Assembly (NCBI GenBank): GCA_002478885.1
Contig: DLKC01000053.1
Location: forward strand, 56,552 to 120,551
DNA length: 64,000 nt
Direction: 5' to 3'
From: Chitinophagaceae bacterium UBA7600
GTDB taxonomy: Bacteria; Bacteroidota; Bacteroidia; Chitinophagales; Chitinophagaceae
In this document: positions 17,003-25,980 of the stretch, piece by piece
Layout of the letters: each line of letters begins with the position of its first letter
Numbering within the stretch: the first letter of the stretch is position 1
The notes under the pieces: generated by a model
What the model saw: only the letters and a program-made list of their open reading frames with translations
Database searches by the model: none
What the model was told of the DNA's origin: nothing
Made by a program: the position numbers and the translations under genes

Positions 17003-17449
17003 ATGAACACTATCCTGCTTATCATCGACGGCATCGGCCTTCCCTTTCCTGTAATTGATCATGTAATACAAAGGGCCAAAAGCGGTGGAAACGATGTGAT
17101 TGGACTATTTATCAAAAGTGCCGAAGAACCTCCTGTTGGCTATGTGTTTCCCAGTGATATCAGGCCACCCGATTCTAGGACCAAAGACGACGAAGCCATA
17201 CTTGAAGATGTAGAAATCATTGTTCAAAACATGCATCTTGTTAACAGTATGATGAGGATAAAAGGCATCCATTACCGGGAAGAGCTTTTTACCAATCCTT
17301 CGGCAGAGAAGATTGCTACGCTTGCTTCTACCTGTAGTTTTGTAATGCTTGACGCAAACTTTGATACAAAAGCTTTGCTAAGCACCGATCTTACACTGGA
17401 GGATCTGACAGAAGCCATTATTGTTCCAGTTATACCCATTGCCGGTTAA
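17003..17449 (+). CDS. Hypothetical protein, possible universal-stress-like fold
   Basis: 148 residues from the ATG at 17003 (MNTILLIIDGIGLPFPVIDHVI). The frame is open upstream to 16832, but that part is not protein-like. The pattern of a beta strand, a loop, and a helix starting at about residue 14, followed by NDVIGLFIKS, resembles the first half of the universal stress protein alpha/beta fold. The usual G-x2-G-x9-GS nucleotide motif is not visible, so the assignment is weak. Contains VIVPVIPIAG at the end. Divergent from the DUF155 gene. Confidence 0.6.
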   Translation: MNTILLIIDGIGLPFPVIDHVIQRAKSGGNDVIGLFIKSAEEPPVGYVFPSDIRPPDSRTKDDEAILEDVEIIVQNMHLVNSMMRIKGIHYREELFTNPSAEKIATLASTCSFVMLDANFDTKALLSTDLTLEDLTEAIIVPVIPIAG

Positions 17450-17700
17450 CTGCGTTGCAGTGGCTAACGCCATTAGAGACTATCGCTTCTCCCCTCTTTT
17501 ATTTCCGCGAGTGAATGGTTATGATTGTAACCTAAATGCAGCATATGCCCTTAGGCTGGGATGAGATTTTAAAATATATGGATACTTGACGTCTTCCAAT
17601 ATTTTGTCCCTGCAACCGATGGGAGAAAGACATGGAGAGGATGATCCGGGGCGGACACAGGCGTGCTTATTTACAGTGCCGGTTACATCTTTACGCTGCA
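17450..17700. other. Intergenic region with a degenerate copy of the 55-bp array unit
   Basis: At 17596-17635 reads CCAATATTTTGTCCCTG, then GGGAGAAAGACATG, a diverged single copy of the unit found in the two arrays at 18320 and 25535. Nothing else is recognised in these 251 bases. Confidence 0.4.
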
Positions 17701-18129
17701 TTATTTCGTTATGCCGAAATCTCCTGAAATCTCTTCGCGTAAATAACTGTTGTGGTTGCTTTCGAGCGTGATTGAGAAAGTGCCGGTAATTCCGCCAGCA
17801 TTTATTTCTTTAATAATGAGCGTACCTGATGCGGTATAAGGAATAAAGTCAACGCCATCAGTGTAGTAAAACCTTGCAATCGAGTCGATACCTATTGTGC
17901 AGGGTTGCACAACATTGTTCAATGAAATGACGCACTGATCAAATGCGTAGCTATTTGCATGGAGTTCTGCTTTCCCGGTATTTTGATCCCAGGTAGTAGT
18001 AACAGTTTCCCATTGTACCGCATTCTCCTGTCCTGCAACCTGCAGGTGCAAAAAACCCCCGGGTTTCAACGTATTGTCTTTGTTACAACTTAAGAGGCTT
18101 ATTAAGATAAAACCGATTACAGCACGCAT
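17701..18129 (-). CDS. Putative lipoprotein, 142 aa
   Basis: Signal peptide with lipobox (MRAVIGFILISLLSC, Cys15), so probably lipidated and outer-membrane attached. The remainder is a beta-rich domain with two Cys (QCVISLNN, QPCTIGID) and the strand pattern FIPYTASGTLIIKEINAGGI typical of small immunoglobulin- or lipocalin-like lipoproteins in Bacteroidota. I do not recognise a named family. Its upstream region leads into the first hairpin array. Confidence 0.7.
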   Translation of the reverse strand: MRAVIGFILISLLSCNKDNTLKPGGFLHLQVAGQENAVQWETVTTTWDQNTGKAELHANSYAFDQCVISLNNVVQPCTIGIDSIARFYYTDGVDFIPYTASGTLIIKEINAGGITGTFSITLESNHNSYLREEISGDFGITK

Positions 18130-18319
18130 GTGTTTGAAATAAATGTTGTAAAGCGATGCATCGCAGGTGAGGCTGCCACTATAAAAGCCGGCGAAAACCC
18201 GGTGTTATATACAGAAGCAACAGCCTGTTGACTGCTGAGCTTAATGGCACGAAAATTAGCACCGGCGTATTATTGAATTATTAACTTAATAAGAACAGAA
18301 CATTAATTTTTATTATTCT

Positions 18320-18690
18320 CCGCCTACCAATATATTGTCCCTGACGGGACAAAGAAGCATACAAATGAAAATATTACGGCTACCGATATGTTGTCCCTAA
18401 CAGGACTGGAGAAGGATACAAATAAAAATATTACGGCTACCGATATGTTGCCCCGGACGGGACAAAGAAGCATACAAATAAAAAATATTACGGCTACCGA
18501 TATGTTGTCCCTGACGGGACAAAGAAGCATACAAATGAAAATATTACTGCTACCGATATGTTGTCCCTAACGGGACGAGAAACAAACAAATAAAAATATT
18601 ACGGCTACCGATATGTTGTCCCTAACGGGACGAGAAGGATACAAATAAAAATATTACGGCTGCCGATATTTGCTCCCTAAAGGGACCGGC
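18320..18690. repeat. Tandem array of a 54-57-bp hairpin unit, 7 copies
   Basis: Seven units. The GTCCC-start of each central hairpin is at 18337, 18393, 18450, 18507, 18563, 18618 and 18672. Each unit reads roughly GGCTACCGATATGTT, then GTCCCTRACGGGAC, then an AAGAAGCATACAAAT or GAGAAGGATACAAAT part, then AAAAATATTAC. The hairpin is GTCCC-N4-GGGAC. All parts of the unit are conserved, unlike a CRISPR, where spacers vary. Unit 2 and unit 3 have stem-breaking changes, and the last unit is degenerate. Same orientation as the array at 25535. A further relic is at 18775-18790. Confidence 0.9.
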
Positions 18691-18969
18691 AGCAGATGGG
18701 GATCTTTTCAAAAATACCCGGATGGTGTTATGTTCCCGCGGGACTACTTATGTTTTACTATTTCTACGAACCTTTTCCCTTAACGGGACGGGTAAATATG
18801 CAAAGGCTCTTCATAAAAAACACAAAGGTGATGCTTTGGGTCAGCAGCATAAAGAGCATCCTTATTTGTTGGGGTGAGGGCTGTAACCAATAAGGGGGAG
18901 TTACAAAAAAAAGGCACCTACTGGAAAGCAGGCGCCGGGTGTAATCGTTTAAGATTAACACATGCAAGT
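18691..18969. other. Intergenic stretch after array 1
   Basis: Holds a degenerate unit (TTCCCTTAACGGGACGGG at about 18775) and the minus-strand terminator at 18905-18936. No gene is supported. Confidence 0.5.
18905..18936 (-). terminator. Rho-independent terminator of the T9SS beta-helix gene
   Basis: On the minus strand: stem GGCGCCTGCT, loop TTCC, stem AGTAGGTGCC (two G-T pairs), followed directly by eight T. It lies 34 bases after the stop at 18970. Confidence 0.85.
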
Positions 18970-20667
18970 TTACTGTACTACGTTTAATTTTTTTGTAACA
19001 GTGTTCTTACCATCAGAAACAGTTACGAAGTATAAACCGGGAACAGCTTTGTTTAAGTTAACATCCACCACTGATTTACCTGCAACAGCGGCTTGTTTGT
19101 TGAAAACAGCAACACCGTTCATGTTTACCACTTTCACATTTACGTTAGCACCAAAACCGGCAATGTTTACCTTGAAAGTGTTGTGAGCGGGATTAGGATA
19201 AACGCTGATCTCTGCTTTGTCAGAAGCGATTTCTTCTGCTACAGCGGCAAAGAATTCGGCGTTGGTCTGAGGAGCTGACAGAGAGCAGGCGCAGGCAAGA
19301 CCGTAAGCAGTCTTATTCGGCGTAAAGTTTGTCCAGGTTTGTGCCCAGTTCTGGCTCTTTGCTTTGTTTACAGCACCAACATAAGTTGTTTTAACGAAGA
19401 AAGGATCGTTCAAACCAACATGGTTGAAATTAGCACCAGTCAAAGCAGGAGAACCTGTAGCTGGCCTGAAGTCGGGCTTGCTCATGTTATACGGAGCAGT
19501 AAGCAGGATGCCTGCATTACCTGTGTAGTAACGGTTTGAAGCATGATTCTGCAGCAGGTCAATCACACTTGCATTGGCCGAAGGTGAAGAGGTTATGATT
19601 TCTTTTGCAACCTGTCTTGTACCGATGATATTGTTCTGAACCATTGTATCACTGAGTACATTCTGCTGTGTAGAAGAACCTACATTTGATCCATCAATAT
19701 TGATTCCATCAGGATAACCCATTACGATAGAATTGTAAAGATACATGTGACTGTTCCTGCGGATATGCGCAGCATCTTTAAAGTTGATGTTGTTGGTTGT
19801 ATCACCACCGGCAGAGCAGGTAAAGTTTGAGAAGATGGCTCTTGTCTGAGGCAGGTTAGCAGAACCGTTTGCATCGTTATCGCTCTCAAATGCTTTTGAG
19901 CCAGAGATATCTGCAACGAGTGAATCGCGCAAACCGATACCAAACTGGAGTTTACCGCTATAGCCGTTGTCTGTATCGAAATCATCATCGATACCACGGA
20001 AAGCGATTATGTGTTTACAGTTTACTGTACCACCGAACCACTCGAATGAATCGTCGTTTGCATAACTTACCTGTACGTAGTCAACCAATGTTCCTGCACC
20101 AACACCACCGAATGTGATACCATTGATCTCATTGTTTGGAGCGAATGCCACACCGGCATATTCAACACGCACGAAGTTCAGTTCACCAGAGTTATCGTTG
20201 TTATCCGGATTTAAACCACCGCCATATTCAGTCAGTGCTGAAGGAGGTAAACCTTCGATGTTGGCAGTACCTGTTGGTGTGTTTACAGCAGCTTTACCAA
20301 GGATGATCAATCCACCCCAGTCACCACGGTTTCTTTTGTTTGGTCCTTTAGCAGAAGTAAAAACGATCGGGCAAGAAGGCGTACCTACTGCATGAATCTT
20401 AGCACCCTTTGTAATTAACAATGCACCTTTTGAAATAGTGTCACCCACGATAACGGTACCTGGCTGAATGGTTAATTCAGCAGCGTTGGTAACGTACACT
20501 TTGCCCTTGAGGAAGTAAATGGTATCGCAGTCCCATGTGGTGTTTTTAGTAATCAGGGTATCTGCGTTCTGCAGCACTTTTACCACCTTCTGCGCATTTG
20601 CAGTAATGGTTAAGCCTGCTGCCACGATCAGAATCAATGTCCTTGCAAGTAAAGATCTGGTTTGCAT
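18970..20667 (-). CDS. T9SS-exported beta-helix-like surface protein
   Basis: 565 residues. Signal peptide MQTRSLLARTLILIVAAGLT ... ANA, then a long domain rich in short beta strands. Repeating pieces such as LTIQPGTVIVGDT, GDWGGLIILGKA and IRRNSHMYLYNSIVMG are typical of right-handed parallel beta-helix proteins of Bacteroidota. The C-terminal ~80 residues (ISVYPNPAHNTFKV ... LYFVTVSDGKNTVTKKLNV) are a type A T9SS sorting domain. It is therefore probably exported and anchored at the cell surface. Divergent from the TonB receptor at 20957, so it may be co-induced and serve as surface ligand binder for it (inference). Four Cys occur in pairs (ACAC; CPIVF/TCSAGG). Confidence 0.85.
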   Translation of the reverse strand: MQTRSLLARTLILIVAAGLTITANAQKVVKVLQNADTLITKNTTWDCDTIYFLKGKVYVTNAAELTIQPGTVIVGDTISKGALLITKGAKIHAVGTPSCPIVFTSAKGPNKRNRGDWGGLIILGKAAVNTPTGTANIEGLPPSALTEYGGGLNPDNNDNSGELNFVRVEYAGVAFAPNNEINGITFGGVGAGTLVDYVQVSYANDDSFEWFGGTVNCKHIIAFRGIDDDFDTDNGYSGKLQFGIGLRDSLVADISGSKAFESDNDANGSANLPQTRAIFSNFTCSAGGDTTNNINFKDAAHIRRNSHMYLYNSIVMGYPDGINIDGSNVGSSTQQNVLSDTMVQNNIIGTRQVAKEIITSSPSANASVIDLLQNHASNRYYTGNAGILLTAPYNMSKPDFRPATGSPALTGANFNHVGLNDPFFVKTTYVGAVNKAKSQNWAQTWTNFTPNKTAYGLACACSLSAPQTNAEFFAAVAEEIASDKAEISVYPNPAHNTFKVNIAGFGANVNVKVVNMNGVAVFNKQAAVAGKSVVDVNLNKAVPGLYFVTVSDGKNTVTKKLNVVQ

Positions 20668-20850
20668 AAATAGTTTTTTTGTTTTGGTAAAGATGTGGCA
20701 GCATGATGAAATAAAAACACAATCAAGGTTAAGGATATTTTACCAAATCGTTAAGCCAATGTATCGGCCAAAACATAATACAGTAAAAGGTTCCAAGAGA
20801 ATCACGTTAACAATTAAATCATAATAAAATAACGTTAAGTTCAATAAAAA

Positions 20851-20874
20851 ACTGATACAATAAATTGTATCAGT
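20851..20874. promoter_or_regulatory. Perfect 11-bp-arm palindrome in divergent promoter
   Basis: Arms ACTGATACAAT and ATTGTATCAGT surround a two-base centre (AA). A symmetric 24-bp site centred between two divergent genes is the expected form of an operator for a dimeric regulator. It could also be a hairpin in the TonB receptor leader, but the predicted promoter lies downstream of it. Confidence 0.6.
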
Positions 20875-20915
20875 GCTTATCAATTTTCGTAACAATTACT
20901 TAATGACACAGACCG

Positions 20916-20944
20916 TTTACCGAAAAAAACTGCATCTACTTTTG
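20916..20944 (+). promoter_or_regulatory. Bacteroidota-type promoter of the TonB receptor gene
   Basis: TTTA at 20916-20919, a 17-base spacer, and the perfect TAnnTTTG box TACTTTTG at 20937-20944, matching the Bacteroidota primary-sigma consensus (TTTG-N17-20-TAnnTTTG). Transcription would begin near 20951, only about six bases before the ATG at 20957, so the message would be nearly leaderless if this start is right. Confidence 0.5.
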
Positions 20945-20956
20945 CGCTAAAACTGT

Positions 20957-23800
20957 ATGACCAATAAGTTTACACTGCTTATTTTACTCTTTTTATTTTT
21001 TTCATTCTCCCCGTTCGGCCAGACCGGAAACCTCAGTGGGAAAGTAACTGATGAAAGCAGTAACCAGAGCCTTGCAGGTGCTACTGTTTCCTTGCTTGAA
21101 CTAAAGAAAAATGTTAGCACCGAAGCCGATGGCGGTTACCGCATTAATAATATAGCGCCTGGCAAGTACACACTCCAGATCAGTTATGTAGGTTTTAATT
21201 CCAAAAAGATTTCTGACATAGAAATAGTGCGTGGCGATGTTACTGTTTTAAATGTTACGCTTGTTCCCCATAAAGGCAGCCTCGATGCAGTAGTGGTTAC
21301 CACCACGAGTGCCAAAAAAGAGAGCCTGAATTCACTGCTTGTTACCAGGAGAAATGCGCCTGTGGTATCTGACGGTATCAGTGCAGACCTGATCAAGAAA
21401 TCTCCTGATAAAAATACCAGTGATGTATTGAAAAGAATTTCAGGAACGTCGGTACAGGAAAACAAATATGTTGTTGTAAGAGGCATGAATGACCGTTATA
21501 ATGAAGCCATGCTGAATGGTTTTATATTGCCCAGTTCGGAGCCTGACCGTAAAACATTCGCGTTTGACATTTTTCCTTCTGAGGTGGTGGATAATATAAC
21601 GATCTACAAGAGCGCATCTCCTGACCTGCCGGGCAGCTTTGCCGGAGGACTTGTGCAGATCACAACCAAAGATGTTCCGGATAAAGCGTTCCTGTCGGTT
21701 AAGTCATCAGTTGGTTTAAATACTCAAACAATTTCCAATGATTTTTATACCTATCCAGGGAGTAAAACAGATTGGCTTGGTTTTGACAACAGCGTGCGGA
21801 AATTACCGGACGCAGTTGCCCATACATCCACGCACGATTTCAATTCACTTACCTATGATGACCCGGCAAAAAAGACTTCGCTGGACCGTTCCTTCCAAAA
21901 CACCTGGGGGCTTGAGCAAAAAGCAGGTTCACTTTTGAATGGTGGACTCCAGTTGTCGGGCGGCTTTAATGCGAAGCTGAACAAGAATTCATCTTACCCC
22001 AGAATCGGCGGTATATTCGGTGTTACCTACAATTCTTCTTTTACCTATACACAACAGGACAGGACCTATTACCAGGACCCTACCAATGCCAACCCGGACA
22101 ATGTTGATTTCCGTTTTAAAGATTCGCAATATGTTCAGAATATTCTGACGAGTGCATTGGGCAATATTTCCTTTAAAATAAATCGCAACAACAAGCTCTT
22201 TTTTAATAACATCATTTCCCTGAACTCGTTTGATCAAACGGTGGTCAGGGGCGGTTCGTATAATGCCTTGTCAAGACCTATGATAGAAGCCTATTCCTAT
22301 TATTTTGTCAGCAACCGCCTGATCAATACGCAGGTTGGCGGAGAGCATTATTTGCCGGGATCCAAAATCAAAATCAACTGGACTGGTTATTATACCGACC
22401 TGAAAAGAAATGAACCCGATTACCGGTATATTACTTACCAGCGAGGTTCTGAATATGATCCCTATGCGGCTGTACTTGCTTATGGCGGCCAGCTTTCCAC
22501 CACAGAATCAGGTCTCCGTTTTTTTGGTGATGTAGAAGATTACAGTAAGGGCGCCAATGCTGATGTGAGCATTCCGTTCAAACTTTTTAACAATAACCAG
22601 AGCCTTAAGTTTGGCGGCGGTTATTATTATGACCAGCGTAAAAGAAATATCCGGTTTTTCAACAGCAACTCACCCAATAACCCAACTGAACAATCAGGAC
22701 AATATATTTTTCAGCAGCCGGGTGATATTTTCGCCACTTCGCATTTTGACGCCAATGAAGGGCTTTACCTGAACGAACCTGAATTACCGGAAAACAGCTA
22801 CCAGGGTTTTGTAAGAAACGCATCAGGGTTTTTGATGTTTGACAACCGGTTTTCTTCAAAGCTAAGGCTGGTGTGGGGTATGCGGCTTGAAAACTATCGC
22901 AACCAGTTGAGCGGACTTAATGCAAGTTTTGAACCAACCACGTTTGCTGACATTAAAAAAGCAGACTGGCTGCCTTCAGGTAACCTTGTTTATTCGGTGT
23001 TGCCCAAAGCCAACCTGCGGTTGAGTTACGGTCGTACGGTCACACGACCATTGTTCAGGGAATTGTCGCCACAGGTGTTCTATGACTTCTTCCTCAACAT
23101 CACCTATTTTGGTAATGCCAGCCTCGTACCCACTTATATAGACAACTTTGAGGTACGTTGGGAACATTTCTTTAAAAACTCGCAGTACTATTCTGTGAGT
23201 GTTTTCTACAAGCAATTAAAAGACCCGATAGAACCGAGGGTATTTAATCCTTCTGCTGAATCATTGTCGCAGATATATGCGAATGTGGATAAAGCAAAGA
23301 ACAAAGGCATTGAACTGGAAGTGAGAAAAGACTTTGGATTTTTCGGAAAGTATTTTGAGAACCTTGTACTCTATACCAACCTGTCGCTGATACAGTCAGA
23401 TGTAAGCGCTGGAGACCTTGTTAATACCAAGAATTCCAACCGGCCATTGTTTGGCCAGTCGCCTTACCTGCTGAATGCATCGCTGCAATACACAGAGCCT
23501 AAATCAAAGATCAACGTTTCGTTTTTATATAACCAGGCAGGCACGAGAATATGGCTGCTGGATGCGATCTATCCCAACATCGTGTGGGAAAAGCCAAGGC
23601 CCATTTTTGATTTCAAGATCAGTAAAACGGTATTTAAAAAGGGACTGGTGGAATTTTCATGGGCTGACGTGTTGCACAAGGATGCCATCTTTTTTAATGA
23701 TATCAACGACAACCAAAAGTATGACAAGGGCACTGACATCACCACCATCAGGAGAACGTTTGGCTCTAGCGTATCGCTGGCAATCGGTTATAAGTTTTAA
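20957..23800 (+). CDS. TonB-dependent outer-membrane receptor
   Basis: 947 residues. Signal peptide (MTNKFTLLILLFLFFSFSPFGQ); an N-terminal carboxypeptidase-regulatory-like domain at about 25-110 (GKVTDESSNQSLAGATVSLL, YTLQISYVGF); plug domain at about 120-235 (VLKRISGTSVQENKYVVVRGM, AFDIFPSEVVDNI); then a 22-strand barrel ending FGSSVSLAIGYKF. It imports a nutrient using TonB energy. There is no SusD partner next to it; instead it is flanked by two T9SS proteins, which points to a receptor outside the classical polysaccharide (Sus) system. Ligand unknown. Confidence 0.9.
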   Translation: MTNKFTLLILLFLFFSFSPFGQTGNLSGKVTDESSNQSLAGATVSLLELKKNVSTEADGGYRINNIAPGKYTLQISYVGFNSKKISDIEIVRGDVTVLNVTLVPHKGSLDAVVVTTTSAKKESLNSLLVTRRNAPVVSDGISADLIKKSPDKNTSDVLKRISGTSVQENKYVVVRGMNDRYNEAMLNGFILPSSEPDRKTFAFDIFPSEVVDNITIYKSASPDLPGSFAGGLVQITTKDVPDKAFLSVKSSVGLNTQTISNDFYTYPGSKTDWLGFDNSVRKLPDAVAHTSTHDFNSLTYDDPAKKTSLDRSFQNTWGLEQKAGSLLNGGLQLSGGFNAKLNKNSSYPRIGGIFGVTYNSSFTYTQQDRTYYQDPTNANPDNVDFRFKDSQYVQNILTSALGNISFKINRNNKLFFNNIISLNSFDQTVVRGGSYNALSRPMIEAYSYYFVSNRLINTQVGGEHYLPGSKIKINWTGYYTDLKRNEPDYRYITYQRGSEYDPYAAVLAYGGQLSTTESGLRFFGDVEDYSKGANADVSIPFKLFNNNQSLKFGGGYYYDQRKRNIRFFNSNSPNNPTEQSGQYIFQQPGDIFATSHFDANEGLYLNEPELPENSYQGFVRNASGFLMFDNRFSSKLRLVWGMRLENYRNQLSGLNASFEPTTFADIKKADWLPSGNLVYSVLPKANLRLSYGRTVTRPLFRELSPQVFYDFFLNITYFGNASLVPTYIDNFEVRWEHFFKNSQYYSVSVFYKQLKDPIEPRVFNPSAESLSQIYANVDKAKNKGIELEVRKDFGFFGKYFENLVLYTNLSLIQSDVSAGDLVNTKNSNRPLFGQSPYLLNASLQYTEPKSKINVSFLYNQAGTRIWLLDAIYPNIVWEKPRPIFDFKISKTVFKKGLVEFSWADVLHKDAIFFNDINDNQKYDKGTDITTIRRTFGSSVSLAIGYKF

Positions 23801-23965
23801 TGCATAGCAGCCGAACAGCGTAACAGCTGTACAAGTGTGCGACGCAAGTACTGCCGAACATTGTTACCAAAGCCGGCGACCAAAAAGTATTTCTCTGTGA
23901 TAACATACATACAGTTTTAACACCGGCCCTGTGAATTTTTTGTACAAAAACTAAAACACATAATT

Positions 23966-25237
23966 ATGATGAAGAAAAACCTTTGCGGCCTTCTTGTTTT
24001 ATCAACGCTACTGTTCGTGGAAGCCCATGCGCAACAGGCGTGCGATACCATTAACAGCCCGGTGTCTCCAACCTGGAAAGACACAAGTTATAAATACACC
24101 GACCCGTTTGGCACTTTTCTCGGCTATATCAATGGAACAAATAATGATGGCCCTTTGCAGAAGGCCAATTATTTTGACCTCTCGGGTACTGCCTACAACT
24201 ATATACTCGGCACGCTGGTTAAGTTTGGCAAAGCCAATTCCACGTTGCCTGCCAATCTTTCCAAGCTTATTTATTTCAGGGTTTATTCCGCCGATCCCGC
24301 CAAAGGAGTACCATCAACATTGCTTGCGACAGCACAAAAGACGCTGGCAGAAGTAAAGGCCGATGTTGATGCGGGAAAGAATACCGTTGTTGTGTTTCCA
24401 ACCGCAACAGCATTGCCTGCTGACAAGAAGTTTTTTGTATCGGTAGATATTACCAATTTTTCATGGGATATACATGGTGACAAAGATTCCATCTGGATCG
24501 GTGGCACTGCCGATGACCAGGTCGAGCCCAATGCCGCATGGGATGCCGATTCTGTTGGCAGTAAAGTAAAATGGACGTCATTCAGCAACAACTATGTTAA
24601 TCCTGCCGATCAAAACAATGCACTGGATGTTACCCTCTGGATATTCCCGCACGTGAGCACAGCGGCAACAGGATGCACATTGCTGCCCGTAAATATTTTA
24701 TCGTTCACTGCACAAAAGAACAACCGGGACGTGCGATTGCAGTGGGAAATAAGTGATGAGATAAACATGAAGGGTTATGAAATTCAAAAATCGCTTAACA
24801 ACACAAACTTTGAAAGCATCGGTTTTGTCAATGCTGTGAACTCACTCAAAAACCAATCGTATAGCTTCAACGACCGCAATGCTTTTGCAACAAGCAGCAA
24901 CGTACAGTACCGGTTGAAACAGGTAGATGGTGATGGCAGCATAAAATATTCCAGGGTAATTACGATGAGGTCAGATGCTTTATCCATGGATGTATTGTTC
25001 GCCAATCCGTTCAGCGGCGCGTTAAAACTGCAGCTCAATCTTGTTGAAGCAAAGCAGGTTGCGGTCAATGTGTTTGATATGCAGGGAAGGCTGGTTGCGA
25101 AACTGCCAGCAACGAATTATGGTGTAGCATCGAACAGCATTACTATTCCGTCTACTGCCAATCTTAAACCAGGCACTTACCTGTTGCAGCTCAATTCAGG
25201 TAAAGATCAACATGTTTACAAGGTCGTAAAACAATAG
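23966..25237 (+). CDS. T9SS-sorted secreted protein
   Basis: 423 residues with signal peptide (MMKKNLCGLLVLSTLLFVEAHA). Residues ~30-230 are a beta-sandwich-like domain of unknown function (LIYFRVYSADPAKGVPSTLL, FFVSVDITNFSW). Next comes a linker with the common Bacteroidota pattern LPVNILSFTAQKNNRDVRLQWE and a fibronectin-III-like stretch (GYEIQKS...YSFNDRNA). A C-terminal type A sorting domain ends GTYLLQLNSGKDQHVYKVVKQ. It lies 165 bases after the TonB receptor in the same direction and may share expression. Followed by a strong terminator. Confidence 0.85.
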   Translation: MMKKNLCGLLVLSTLLFVEAHAQQACDTINSPVSPTWKDTSYKYTDPFGTFLGYINGTNNDGPLQKANYFDLSGTAYNYILGTLVKFGKANSTLPANLSKLIYFRVYSADPAKGVPSTLLATAQKTLAEVKADVDAGKNTVVVFPTATALPADKKFFVSVDITNFSWDIHGDKDSIWIGGTADDQVEPNAAWDADSVGSKVKWTSFSNNYVNPADQNNALDVTLWIFPHVSTAATGCTLLPVNILSFTAQKNNRDVRLQWEISDEINMKGYEIQKSLNNTNFESIGFVNAVNSLKNQSYSFNDRNAFATSSNVQYRLKQVDGDGSIKYSRVITMRSDALSMDVLFANPFSGALKLQLNLVEAKQVAVNVFDMQGRLVAKLPATNYGVASNSITIPSTANLKPGTYLLQLNSGKDQHVYKVVKQ

Positions 25238-25265
25238 GCACTAAGGCAATCAACATTCAGCAGTA

Positions 25266-25293
25266 AGCGGGTAATTTTTTTACCCGCTTTTTT
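25266..25293 (+). terminator. Rho-independent terminator
   Basis: Perfect stem AGCGGGTAA / TTACCCGCT with a five-T loop and a run of six T, starting 28 bases after the stop of the T9SS gene. Confidence 0.9.
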
Positions 25294-25314
25294 GTGCCCG
25301 GGCTTTTGTGCAGG

Positions 25315-25378
25315 TGGCATCTTCGTTGTGTCACTCACTTGTGCTTCCGGGATATTTTGCGGCAGTAGCCGGCTGTGT
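25315..25378. repeat. Dispersed module 'GTTGTGTCACTCACTT'
   Basis: The stretch GGCATCTTCGTTGTGTCACT ... CCGGGATATTTTGCGGCAGT recurs in diverged form at 54410-54470 (GGCATCGTTTGTTGTGTCAC ... CCGGAATTTTGTGCAGCAGT). Distinct from the hairpin modules elsewhere. Confidence 0.55.
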
Positions 25379-25534
25379 GCATCAAGCTTCCAGTTGTCGA
25401 GACCAATCCACTTTTGTTGGTGCAAACAGCAACTGGTAAAAAAGTGCACAAAGATGATGGTTCGGGATTGGTGAAGACAATCGATGGAGGGAATATTACG
25501 TCCCTACGAGACCCTGGCTTATGTATTTTCTGAT

Positions 25535-25980
25535 ATTTCTACCAATGTTTGGTCCCTGACGGGACGAGAAGGATACAAATAAAAATATTACGGCTACCAA
25601 TATGTTGTCCCTAACGGGACGAGAAACATACAAATAAAAATATACGGCTGCCGGTATGTTGTCCCTGACGGGACGAGAAGGATACAAATAAAAATATTGC
25701 GGCTACCAATATGTTGTCCCTGACGGGACGAGAAACATACAAATAAAAATATACGGCTGCCGATATGTTGTCCCTAACGGGACGAGAAGGATACAAATAA
25801 AAATATTACGGCTACCAGTATGTTGTCCCTAACGGGACGAGAAGGATACAAATAAAAATATTACGGCTACCGGTATGTTGTCCCTAACGGGACGAGAAAC
25901 ATACAAATAAAAATATTACGGCTACCGATATGTGTCCCTAACGGGACGAGAAGGGTACAAATAAAAATATTACGGCTGCA
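25535..25980. repeat. Tandem array of the 54-55-bp hairpin unit, 8 copies
   Basis: The GTCCC-starts are at 25552, 25607, 25661, 25716, 25770, 25825, 25880 and 25934, a period of 54 or 55. Each intact unit carries GTCCC-TRAC-GGGAC followed by GAGAAGGATACAAATAAAAA or GAGAAACATACAAATAAAAA. Units 2-3 and 4-5 form a ~109-bp higher-order repeat: the ACATAC variant lacking one T alternates with the GGATAC variant. A degenerate copy sits just upstream (about 25496-25520), and the array runs directly into a composite hairpin repeat. Confidence 0.9.

Larger units (their letters stand above)
20668..20956. other. Divergent promoter region, beta-helix protein / TonB receptor
   Basis: A 289-base AT-rich gap between divergent genes. 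Contains a short near-palindromic stretch ACTGATACAATAAATTGTATCAGT at about 20852-20875 (arms ACTGATACAAT and ATTGTATCAGT, perfect). It is a likely shared operator for the two divergent genes. A promoter box follows at 20916-20944. Confidence 0.55.

Noticed and set aside
18320..18690. CRISPR array
   Set aside because: The whole 55-bp unit, including the part that would be spacer, is conserved; there are no cas genes nearby. It is a tandem repeat.
25535..25980. CRISPR array or coding frames (minus-strand frames of 60-68 codons)
   Set aside because: Same reason as above; the frames repeat the same low-complexity peptide every unit and follow the DNA period.
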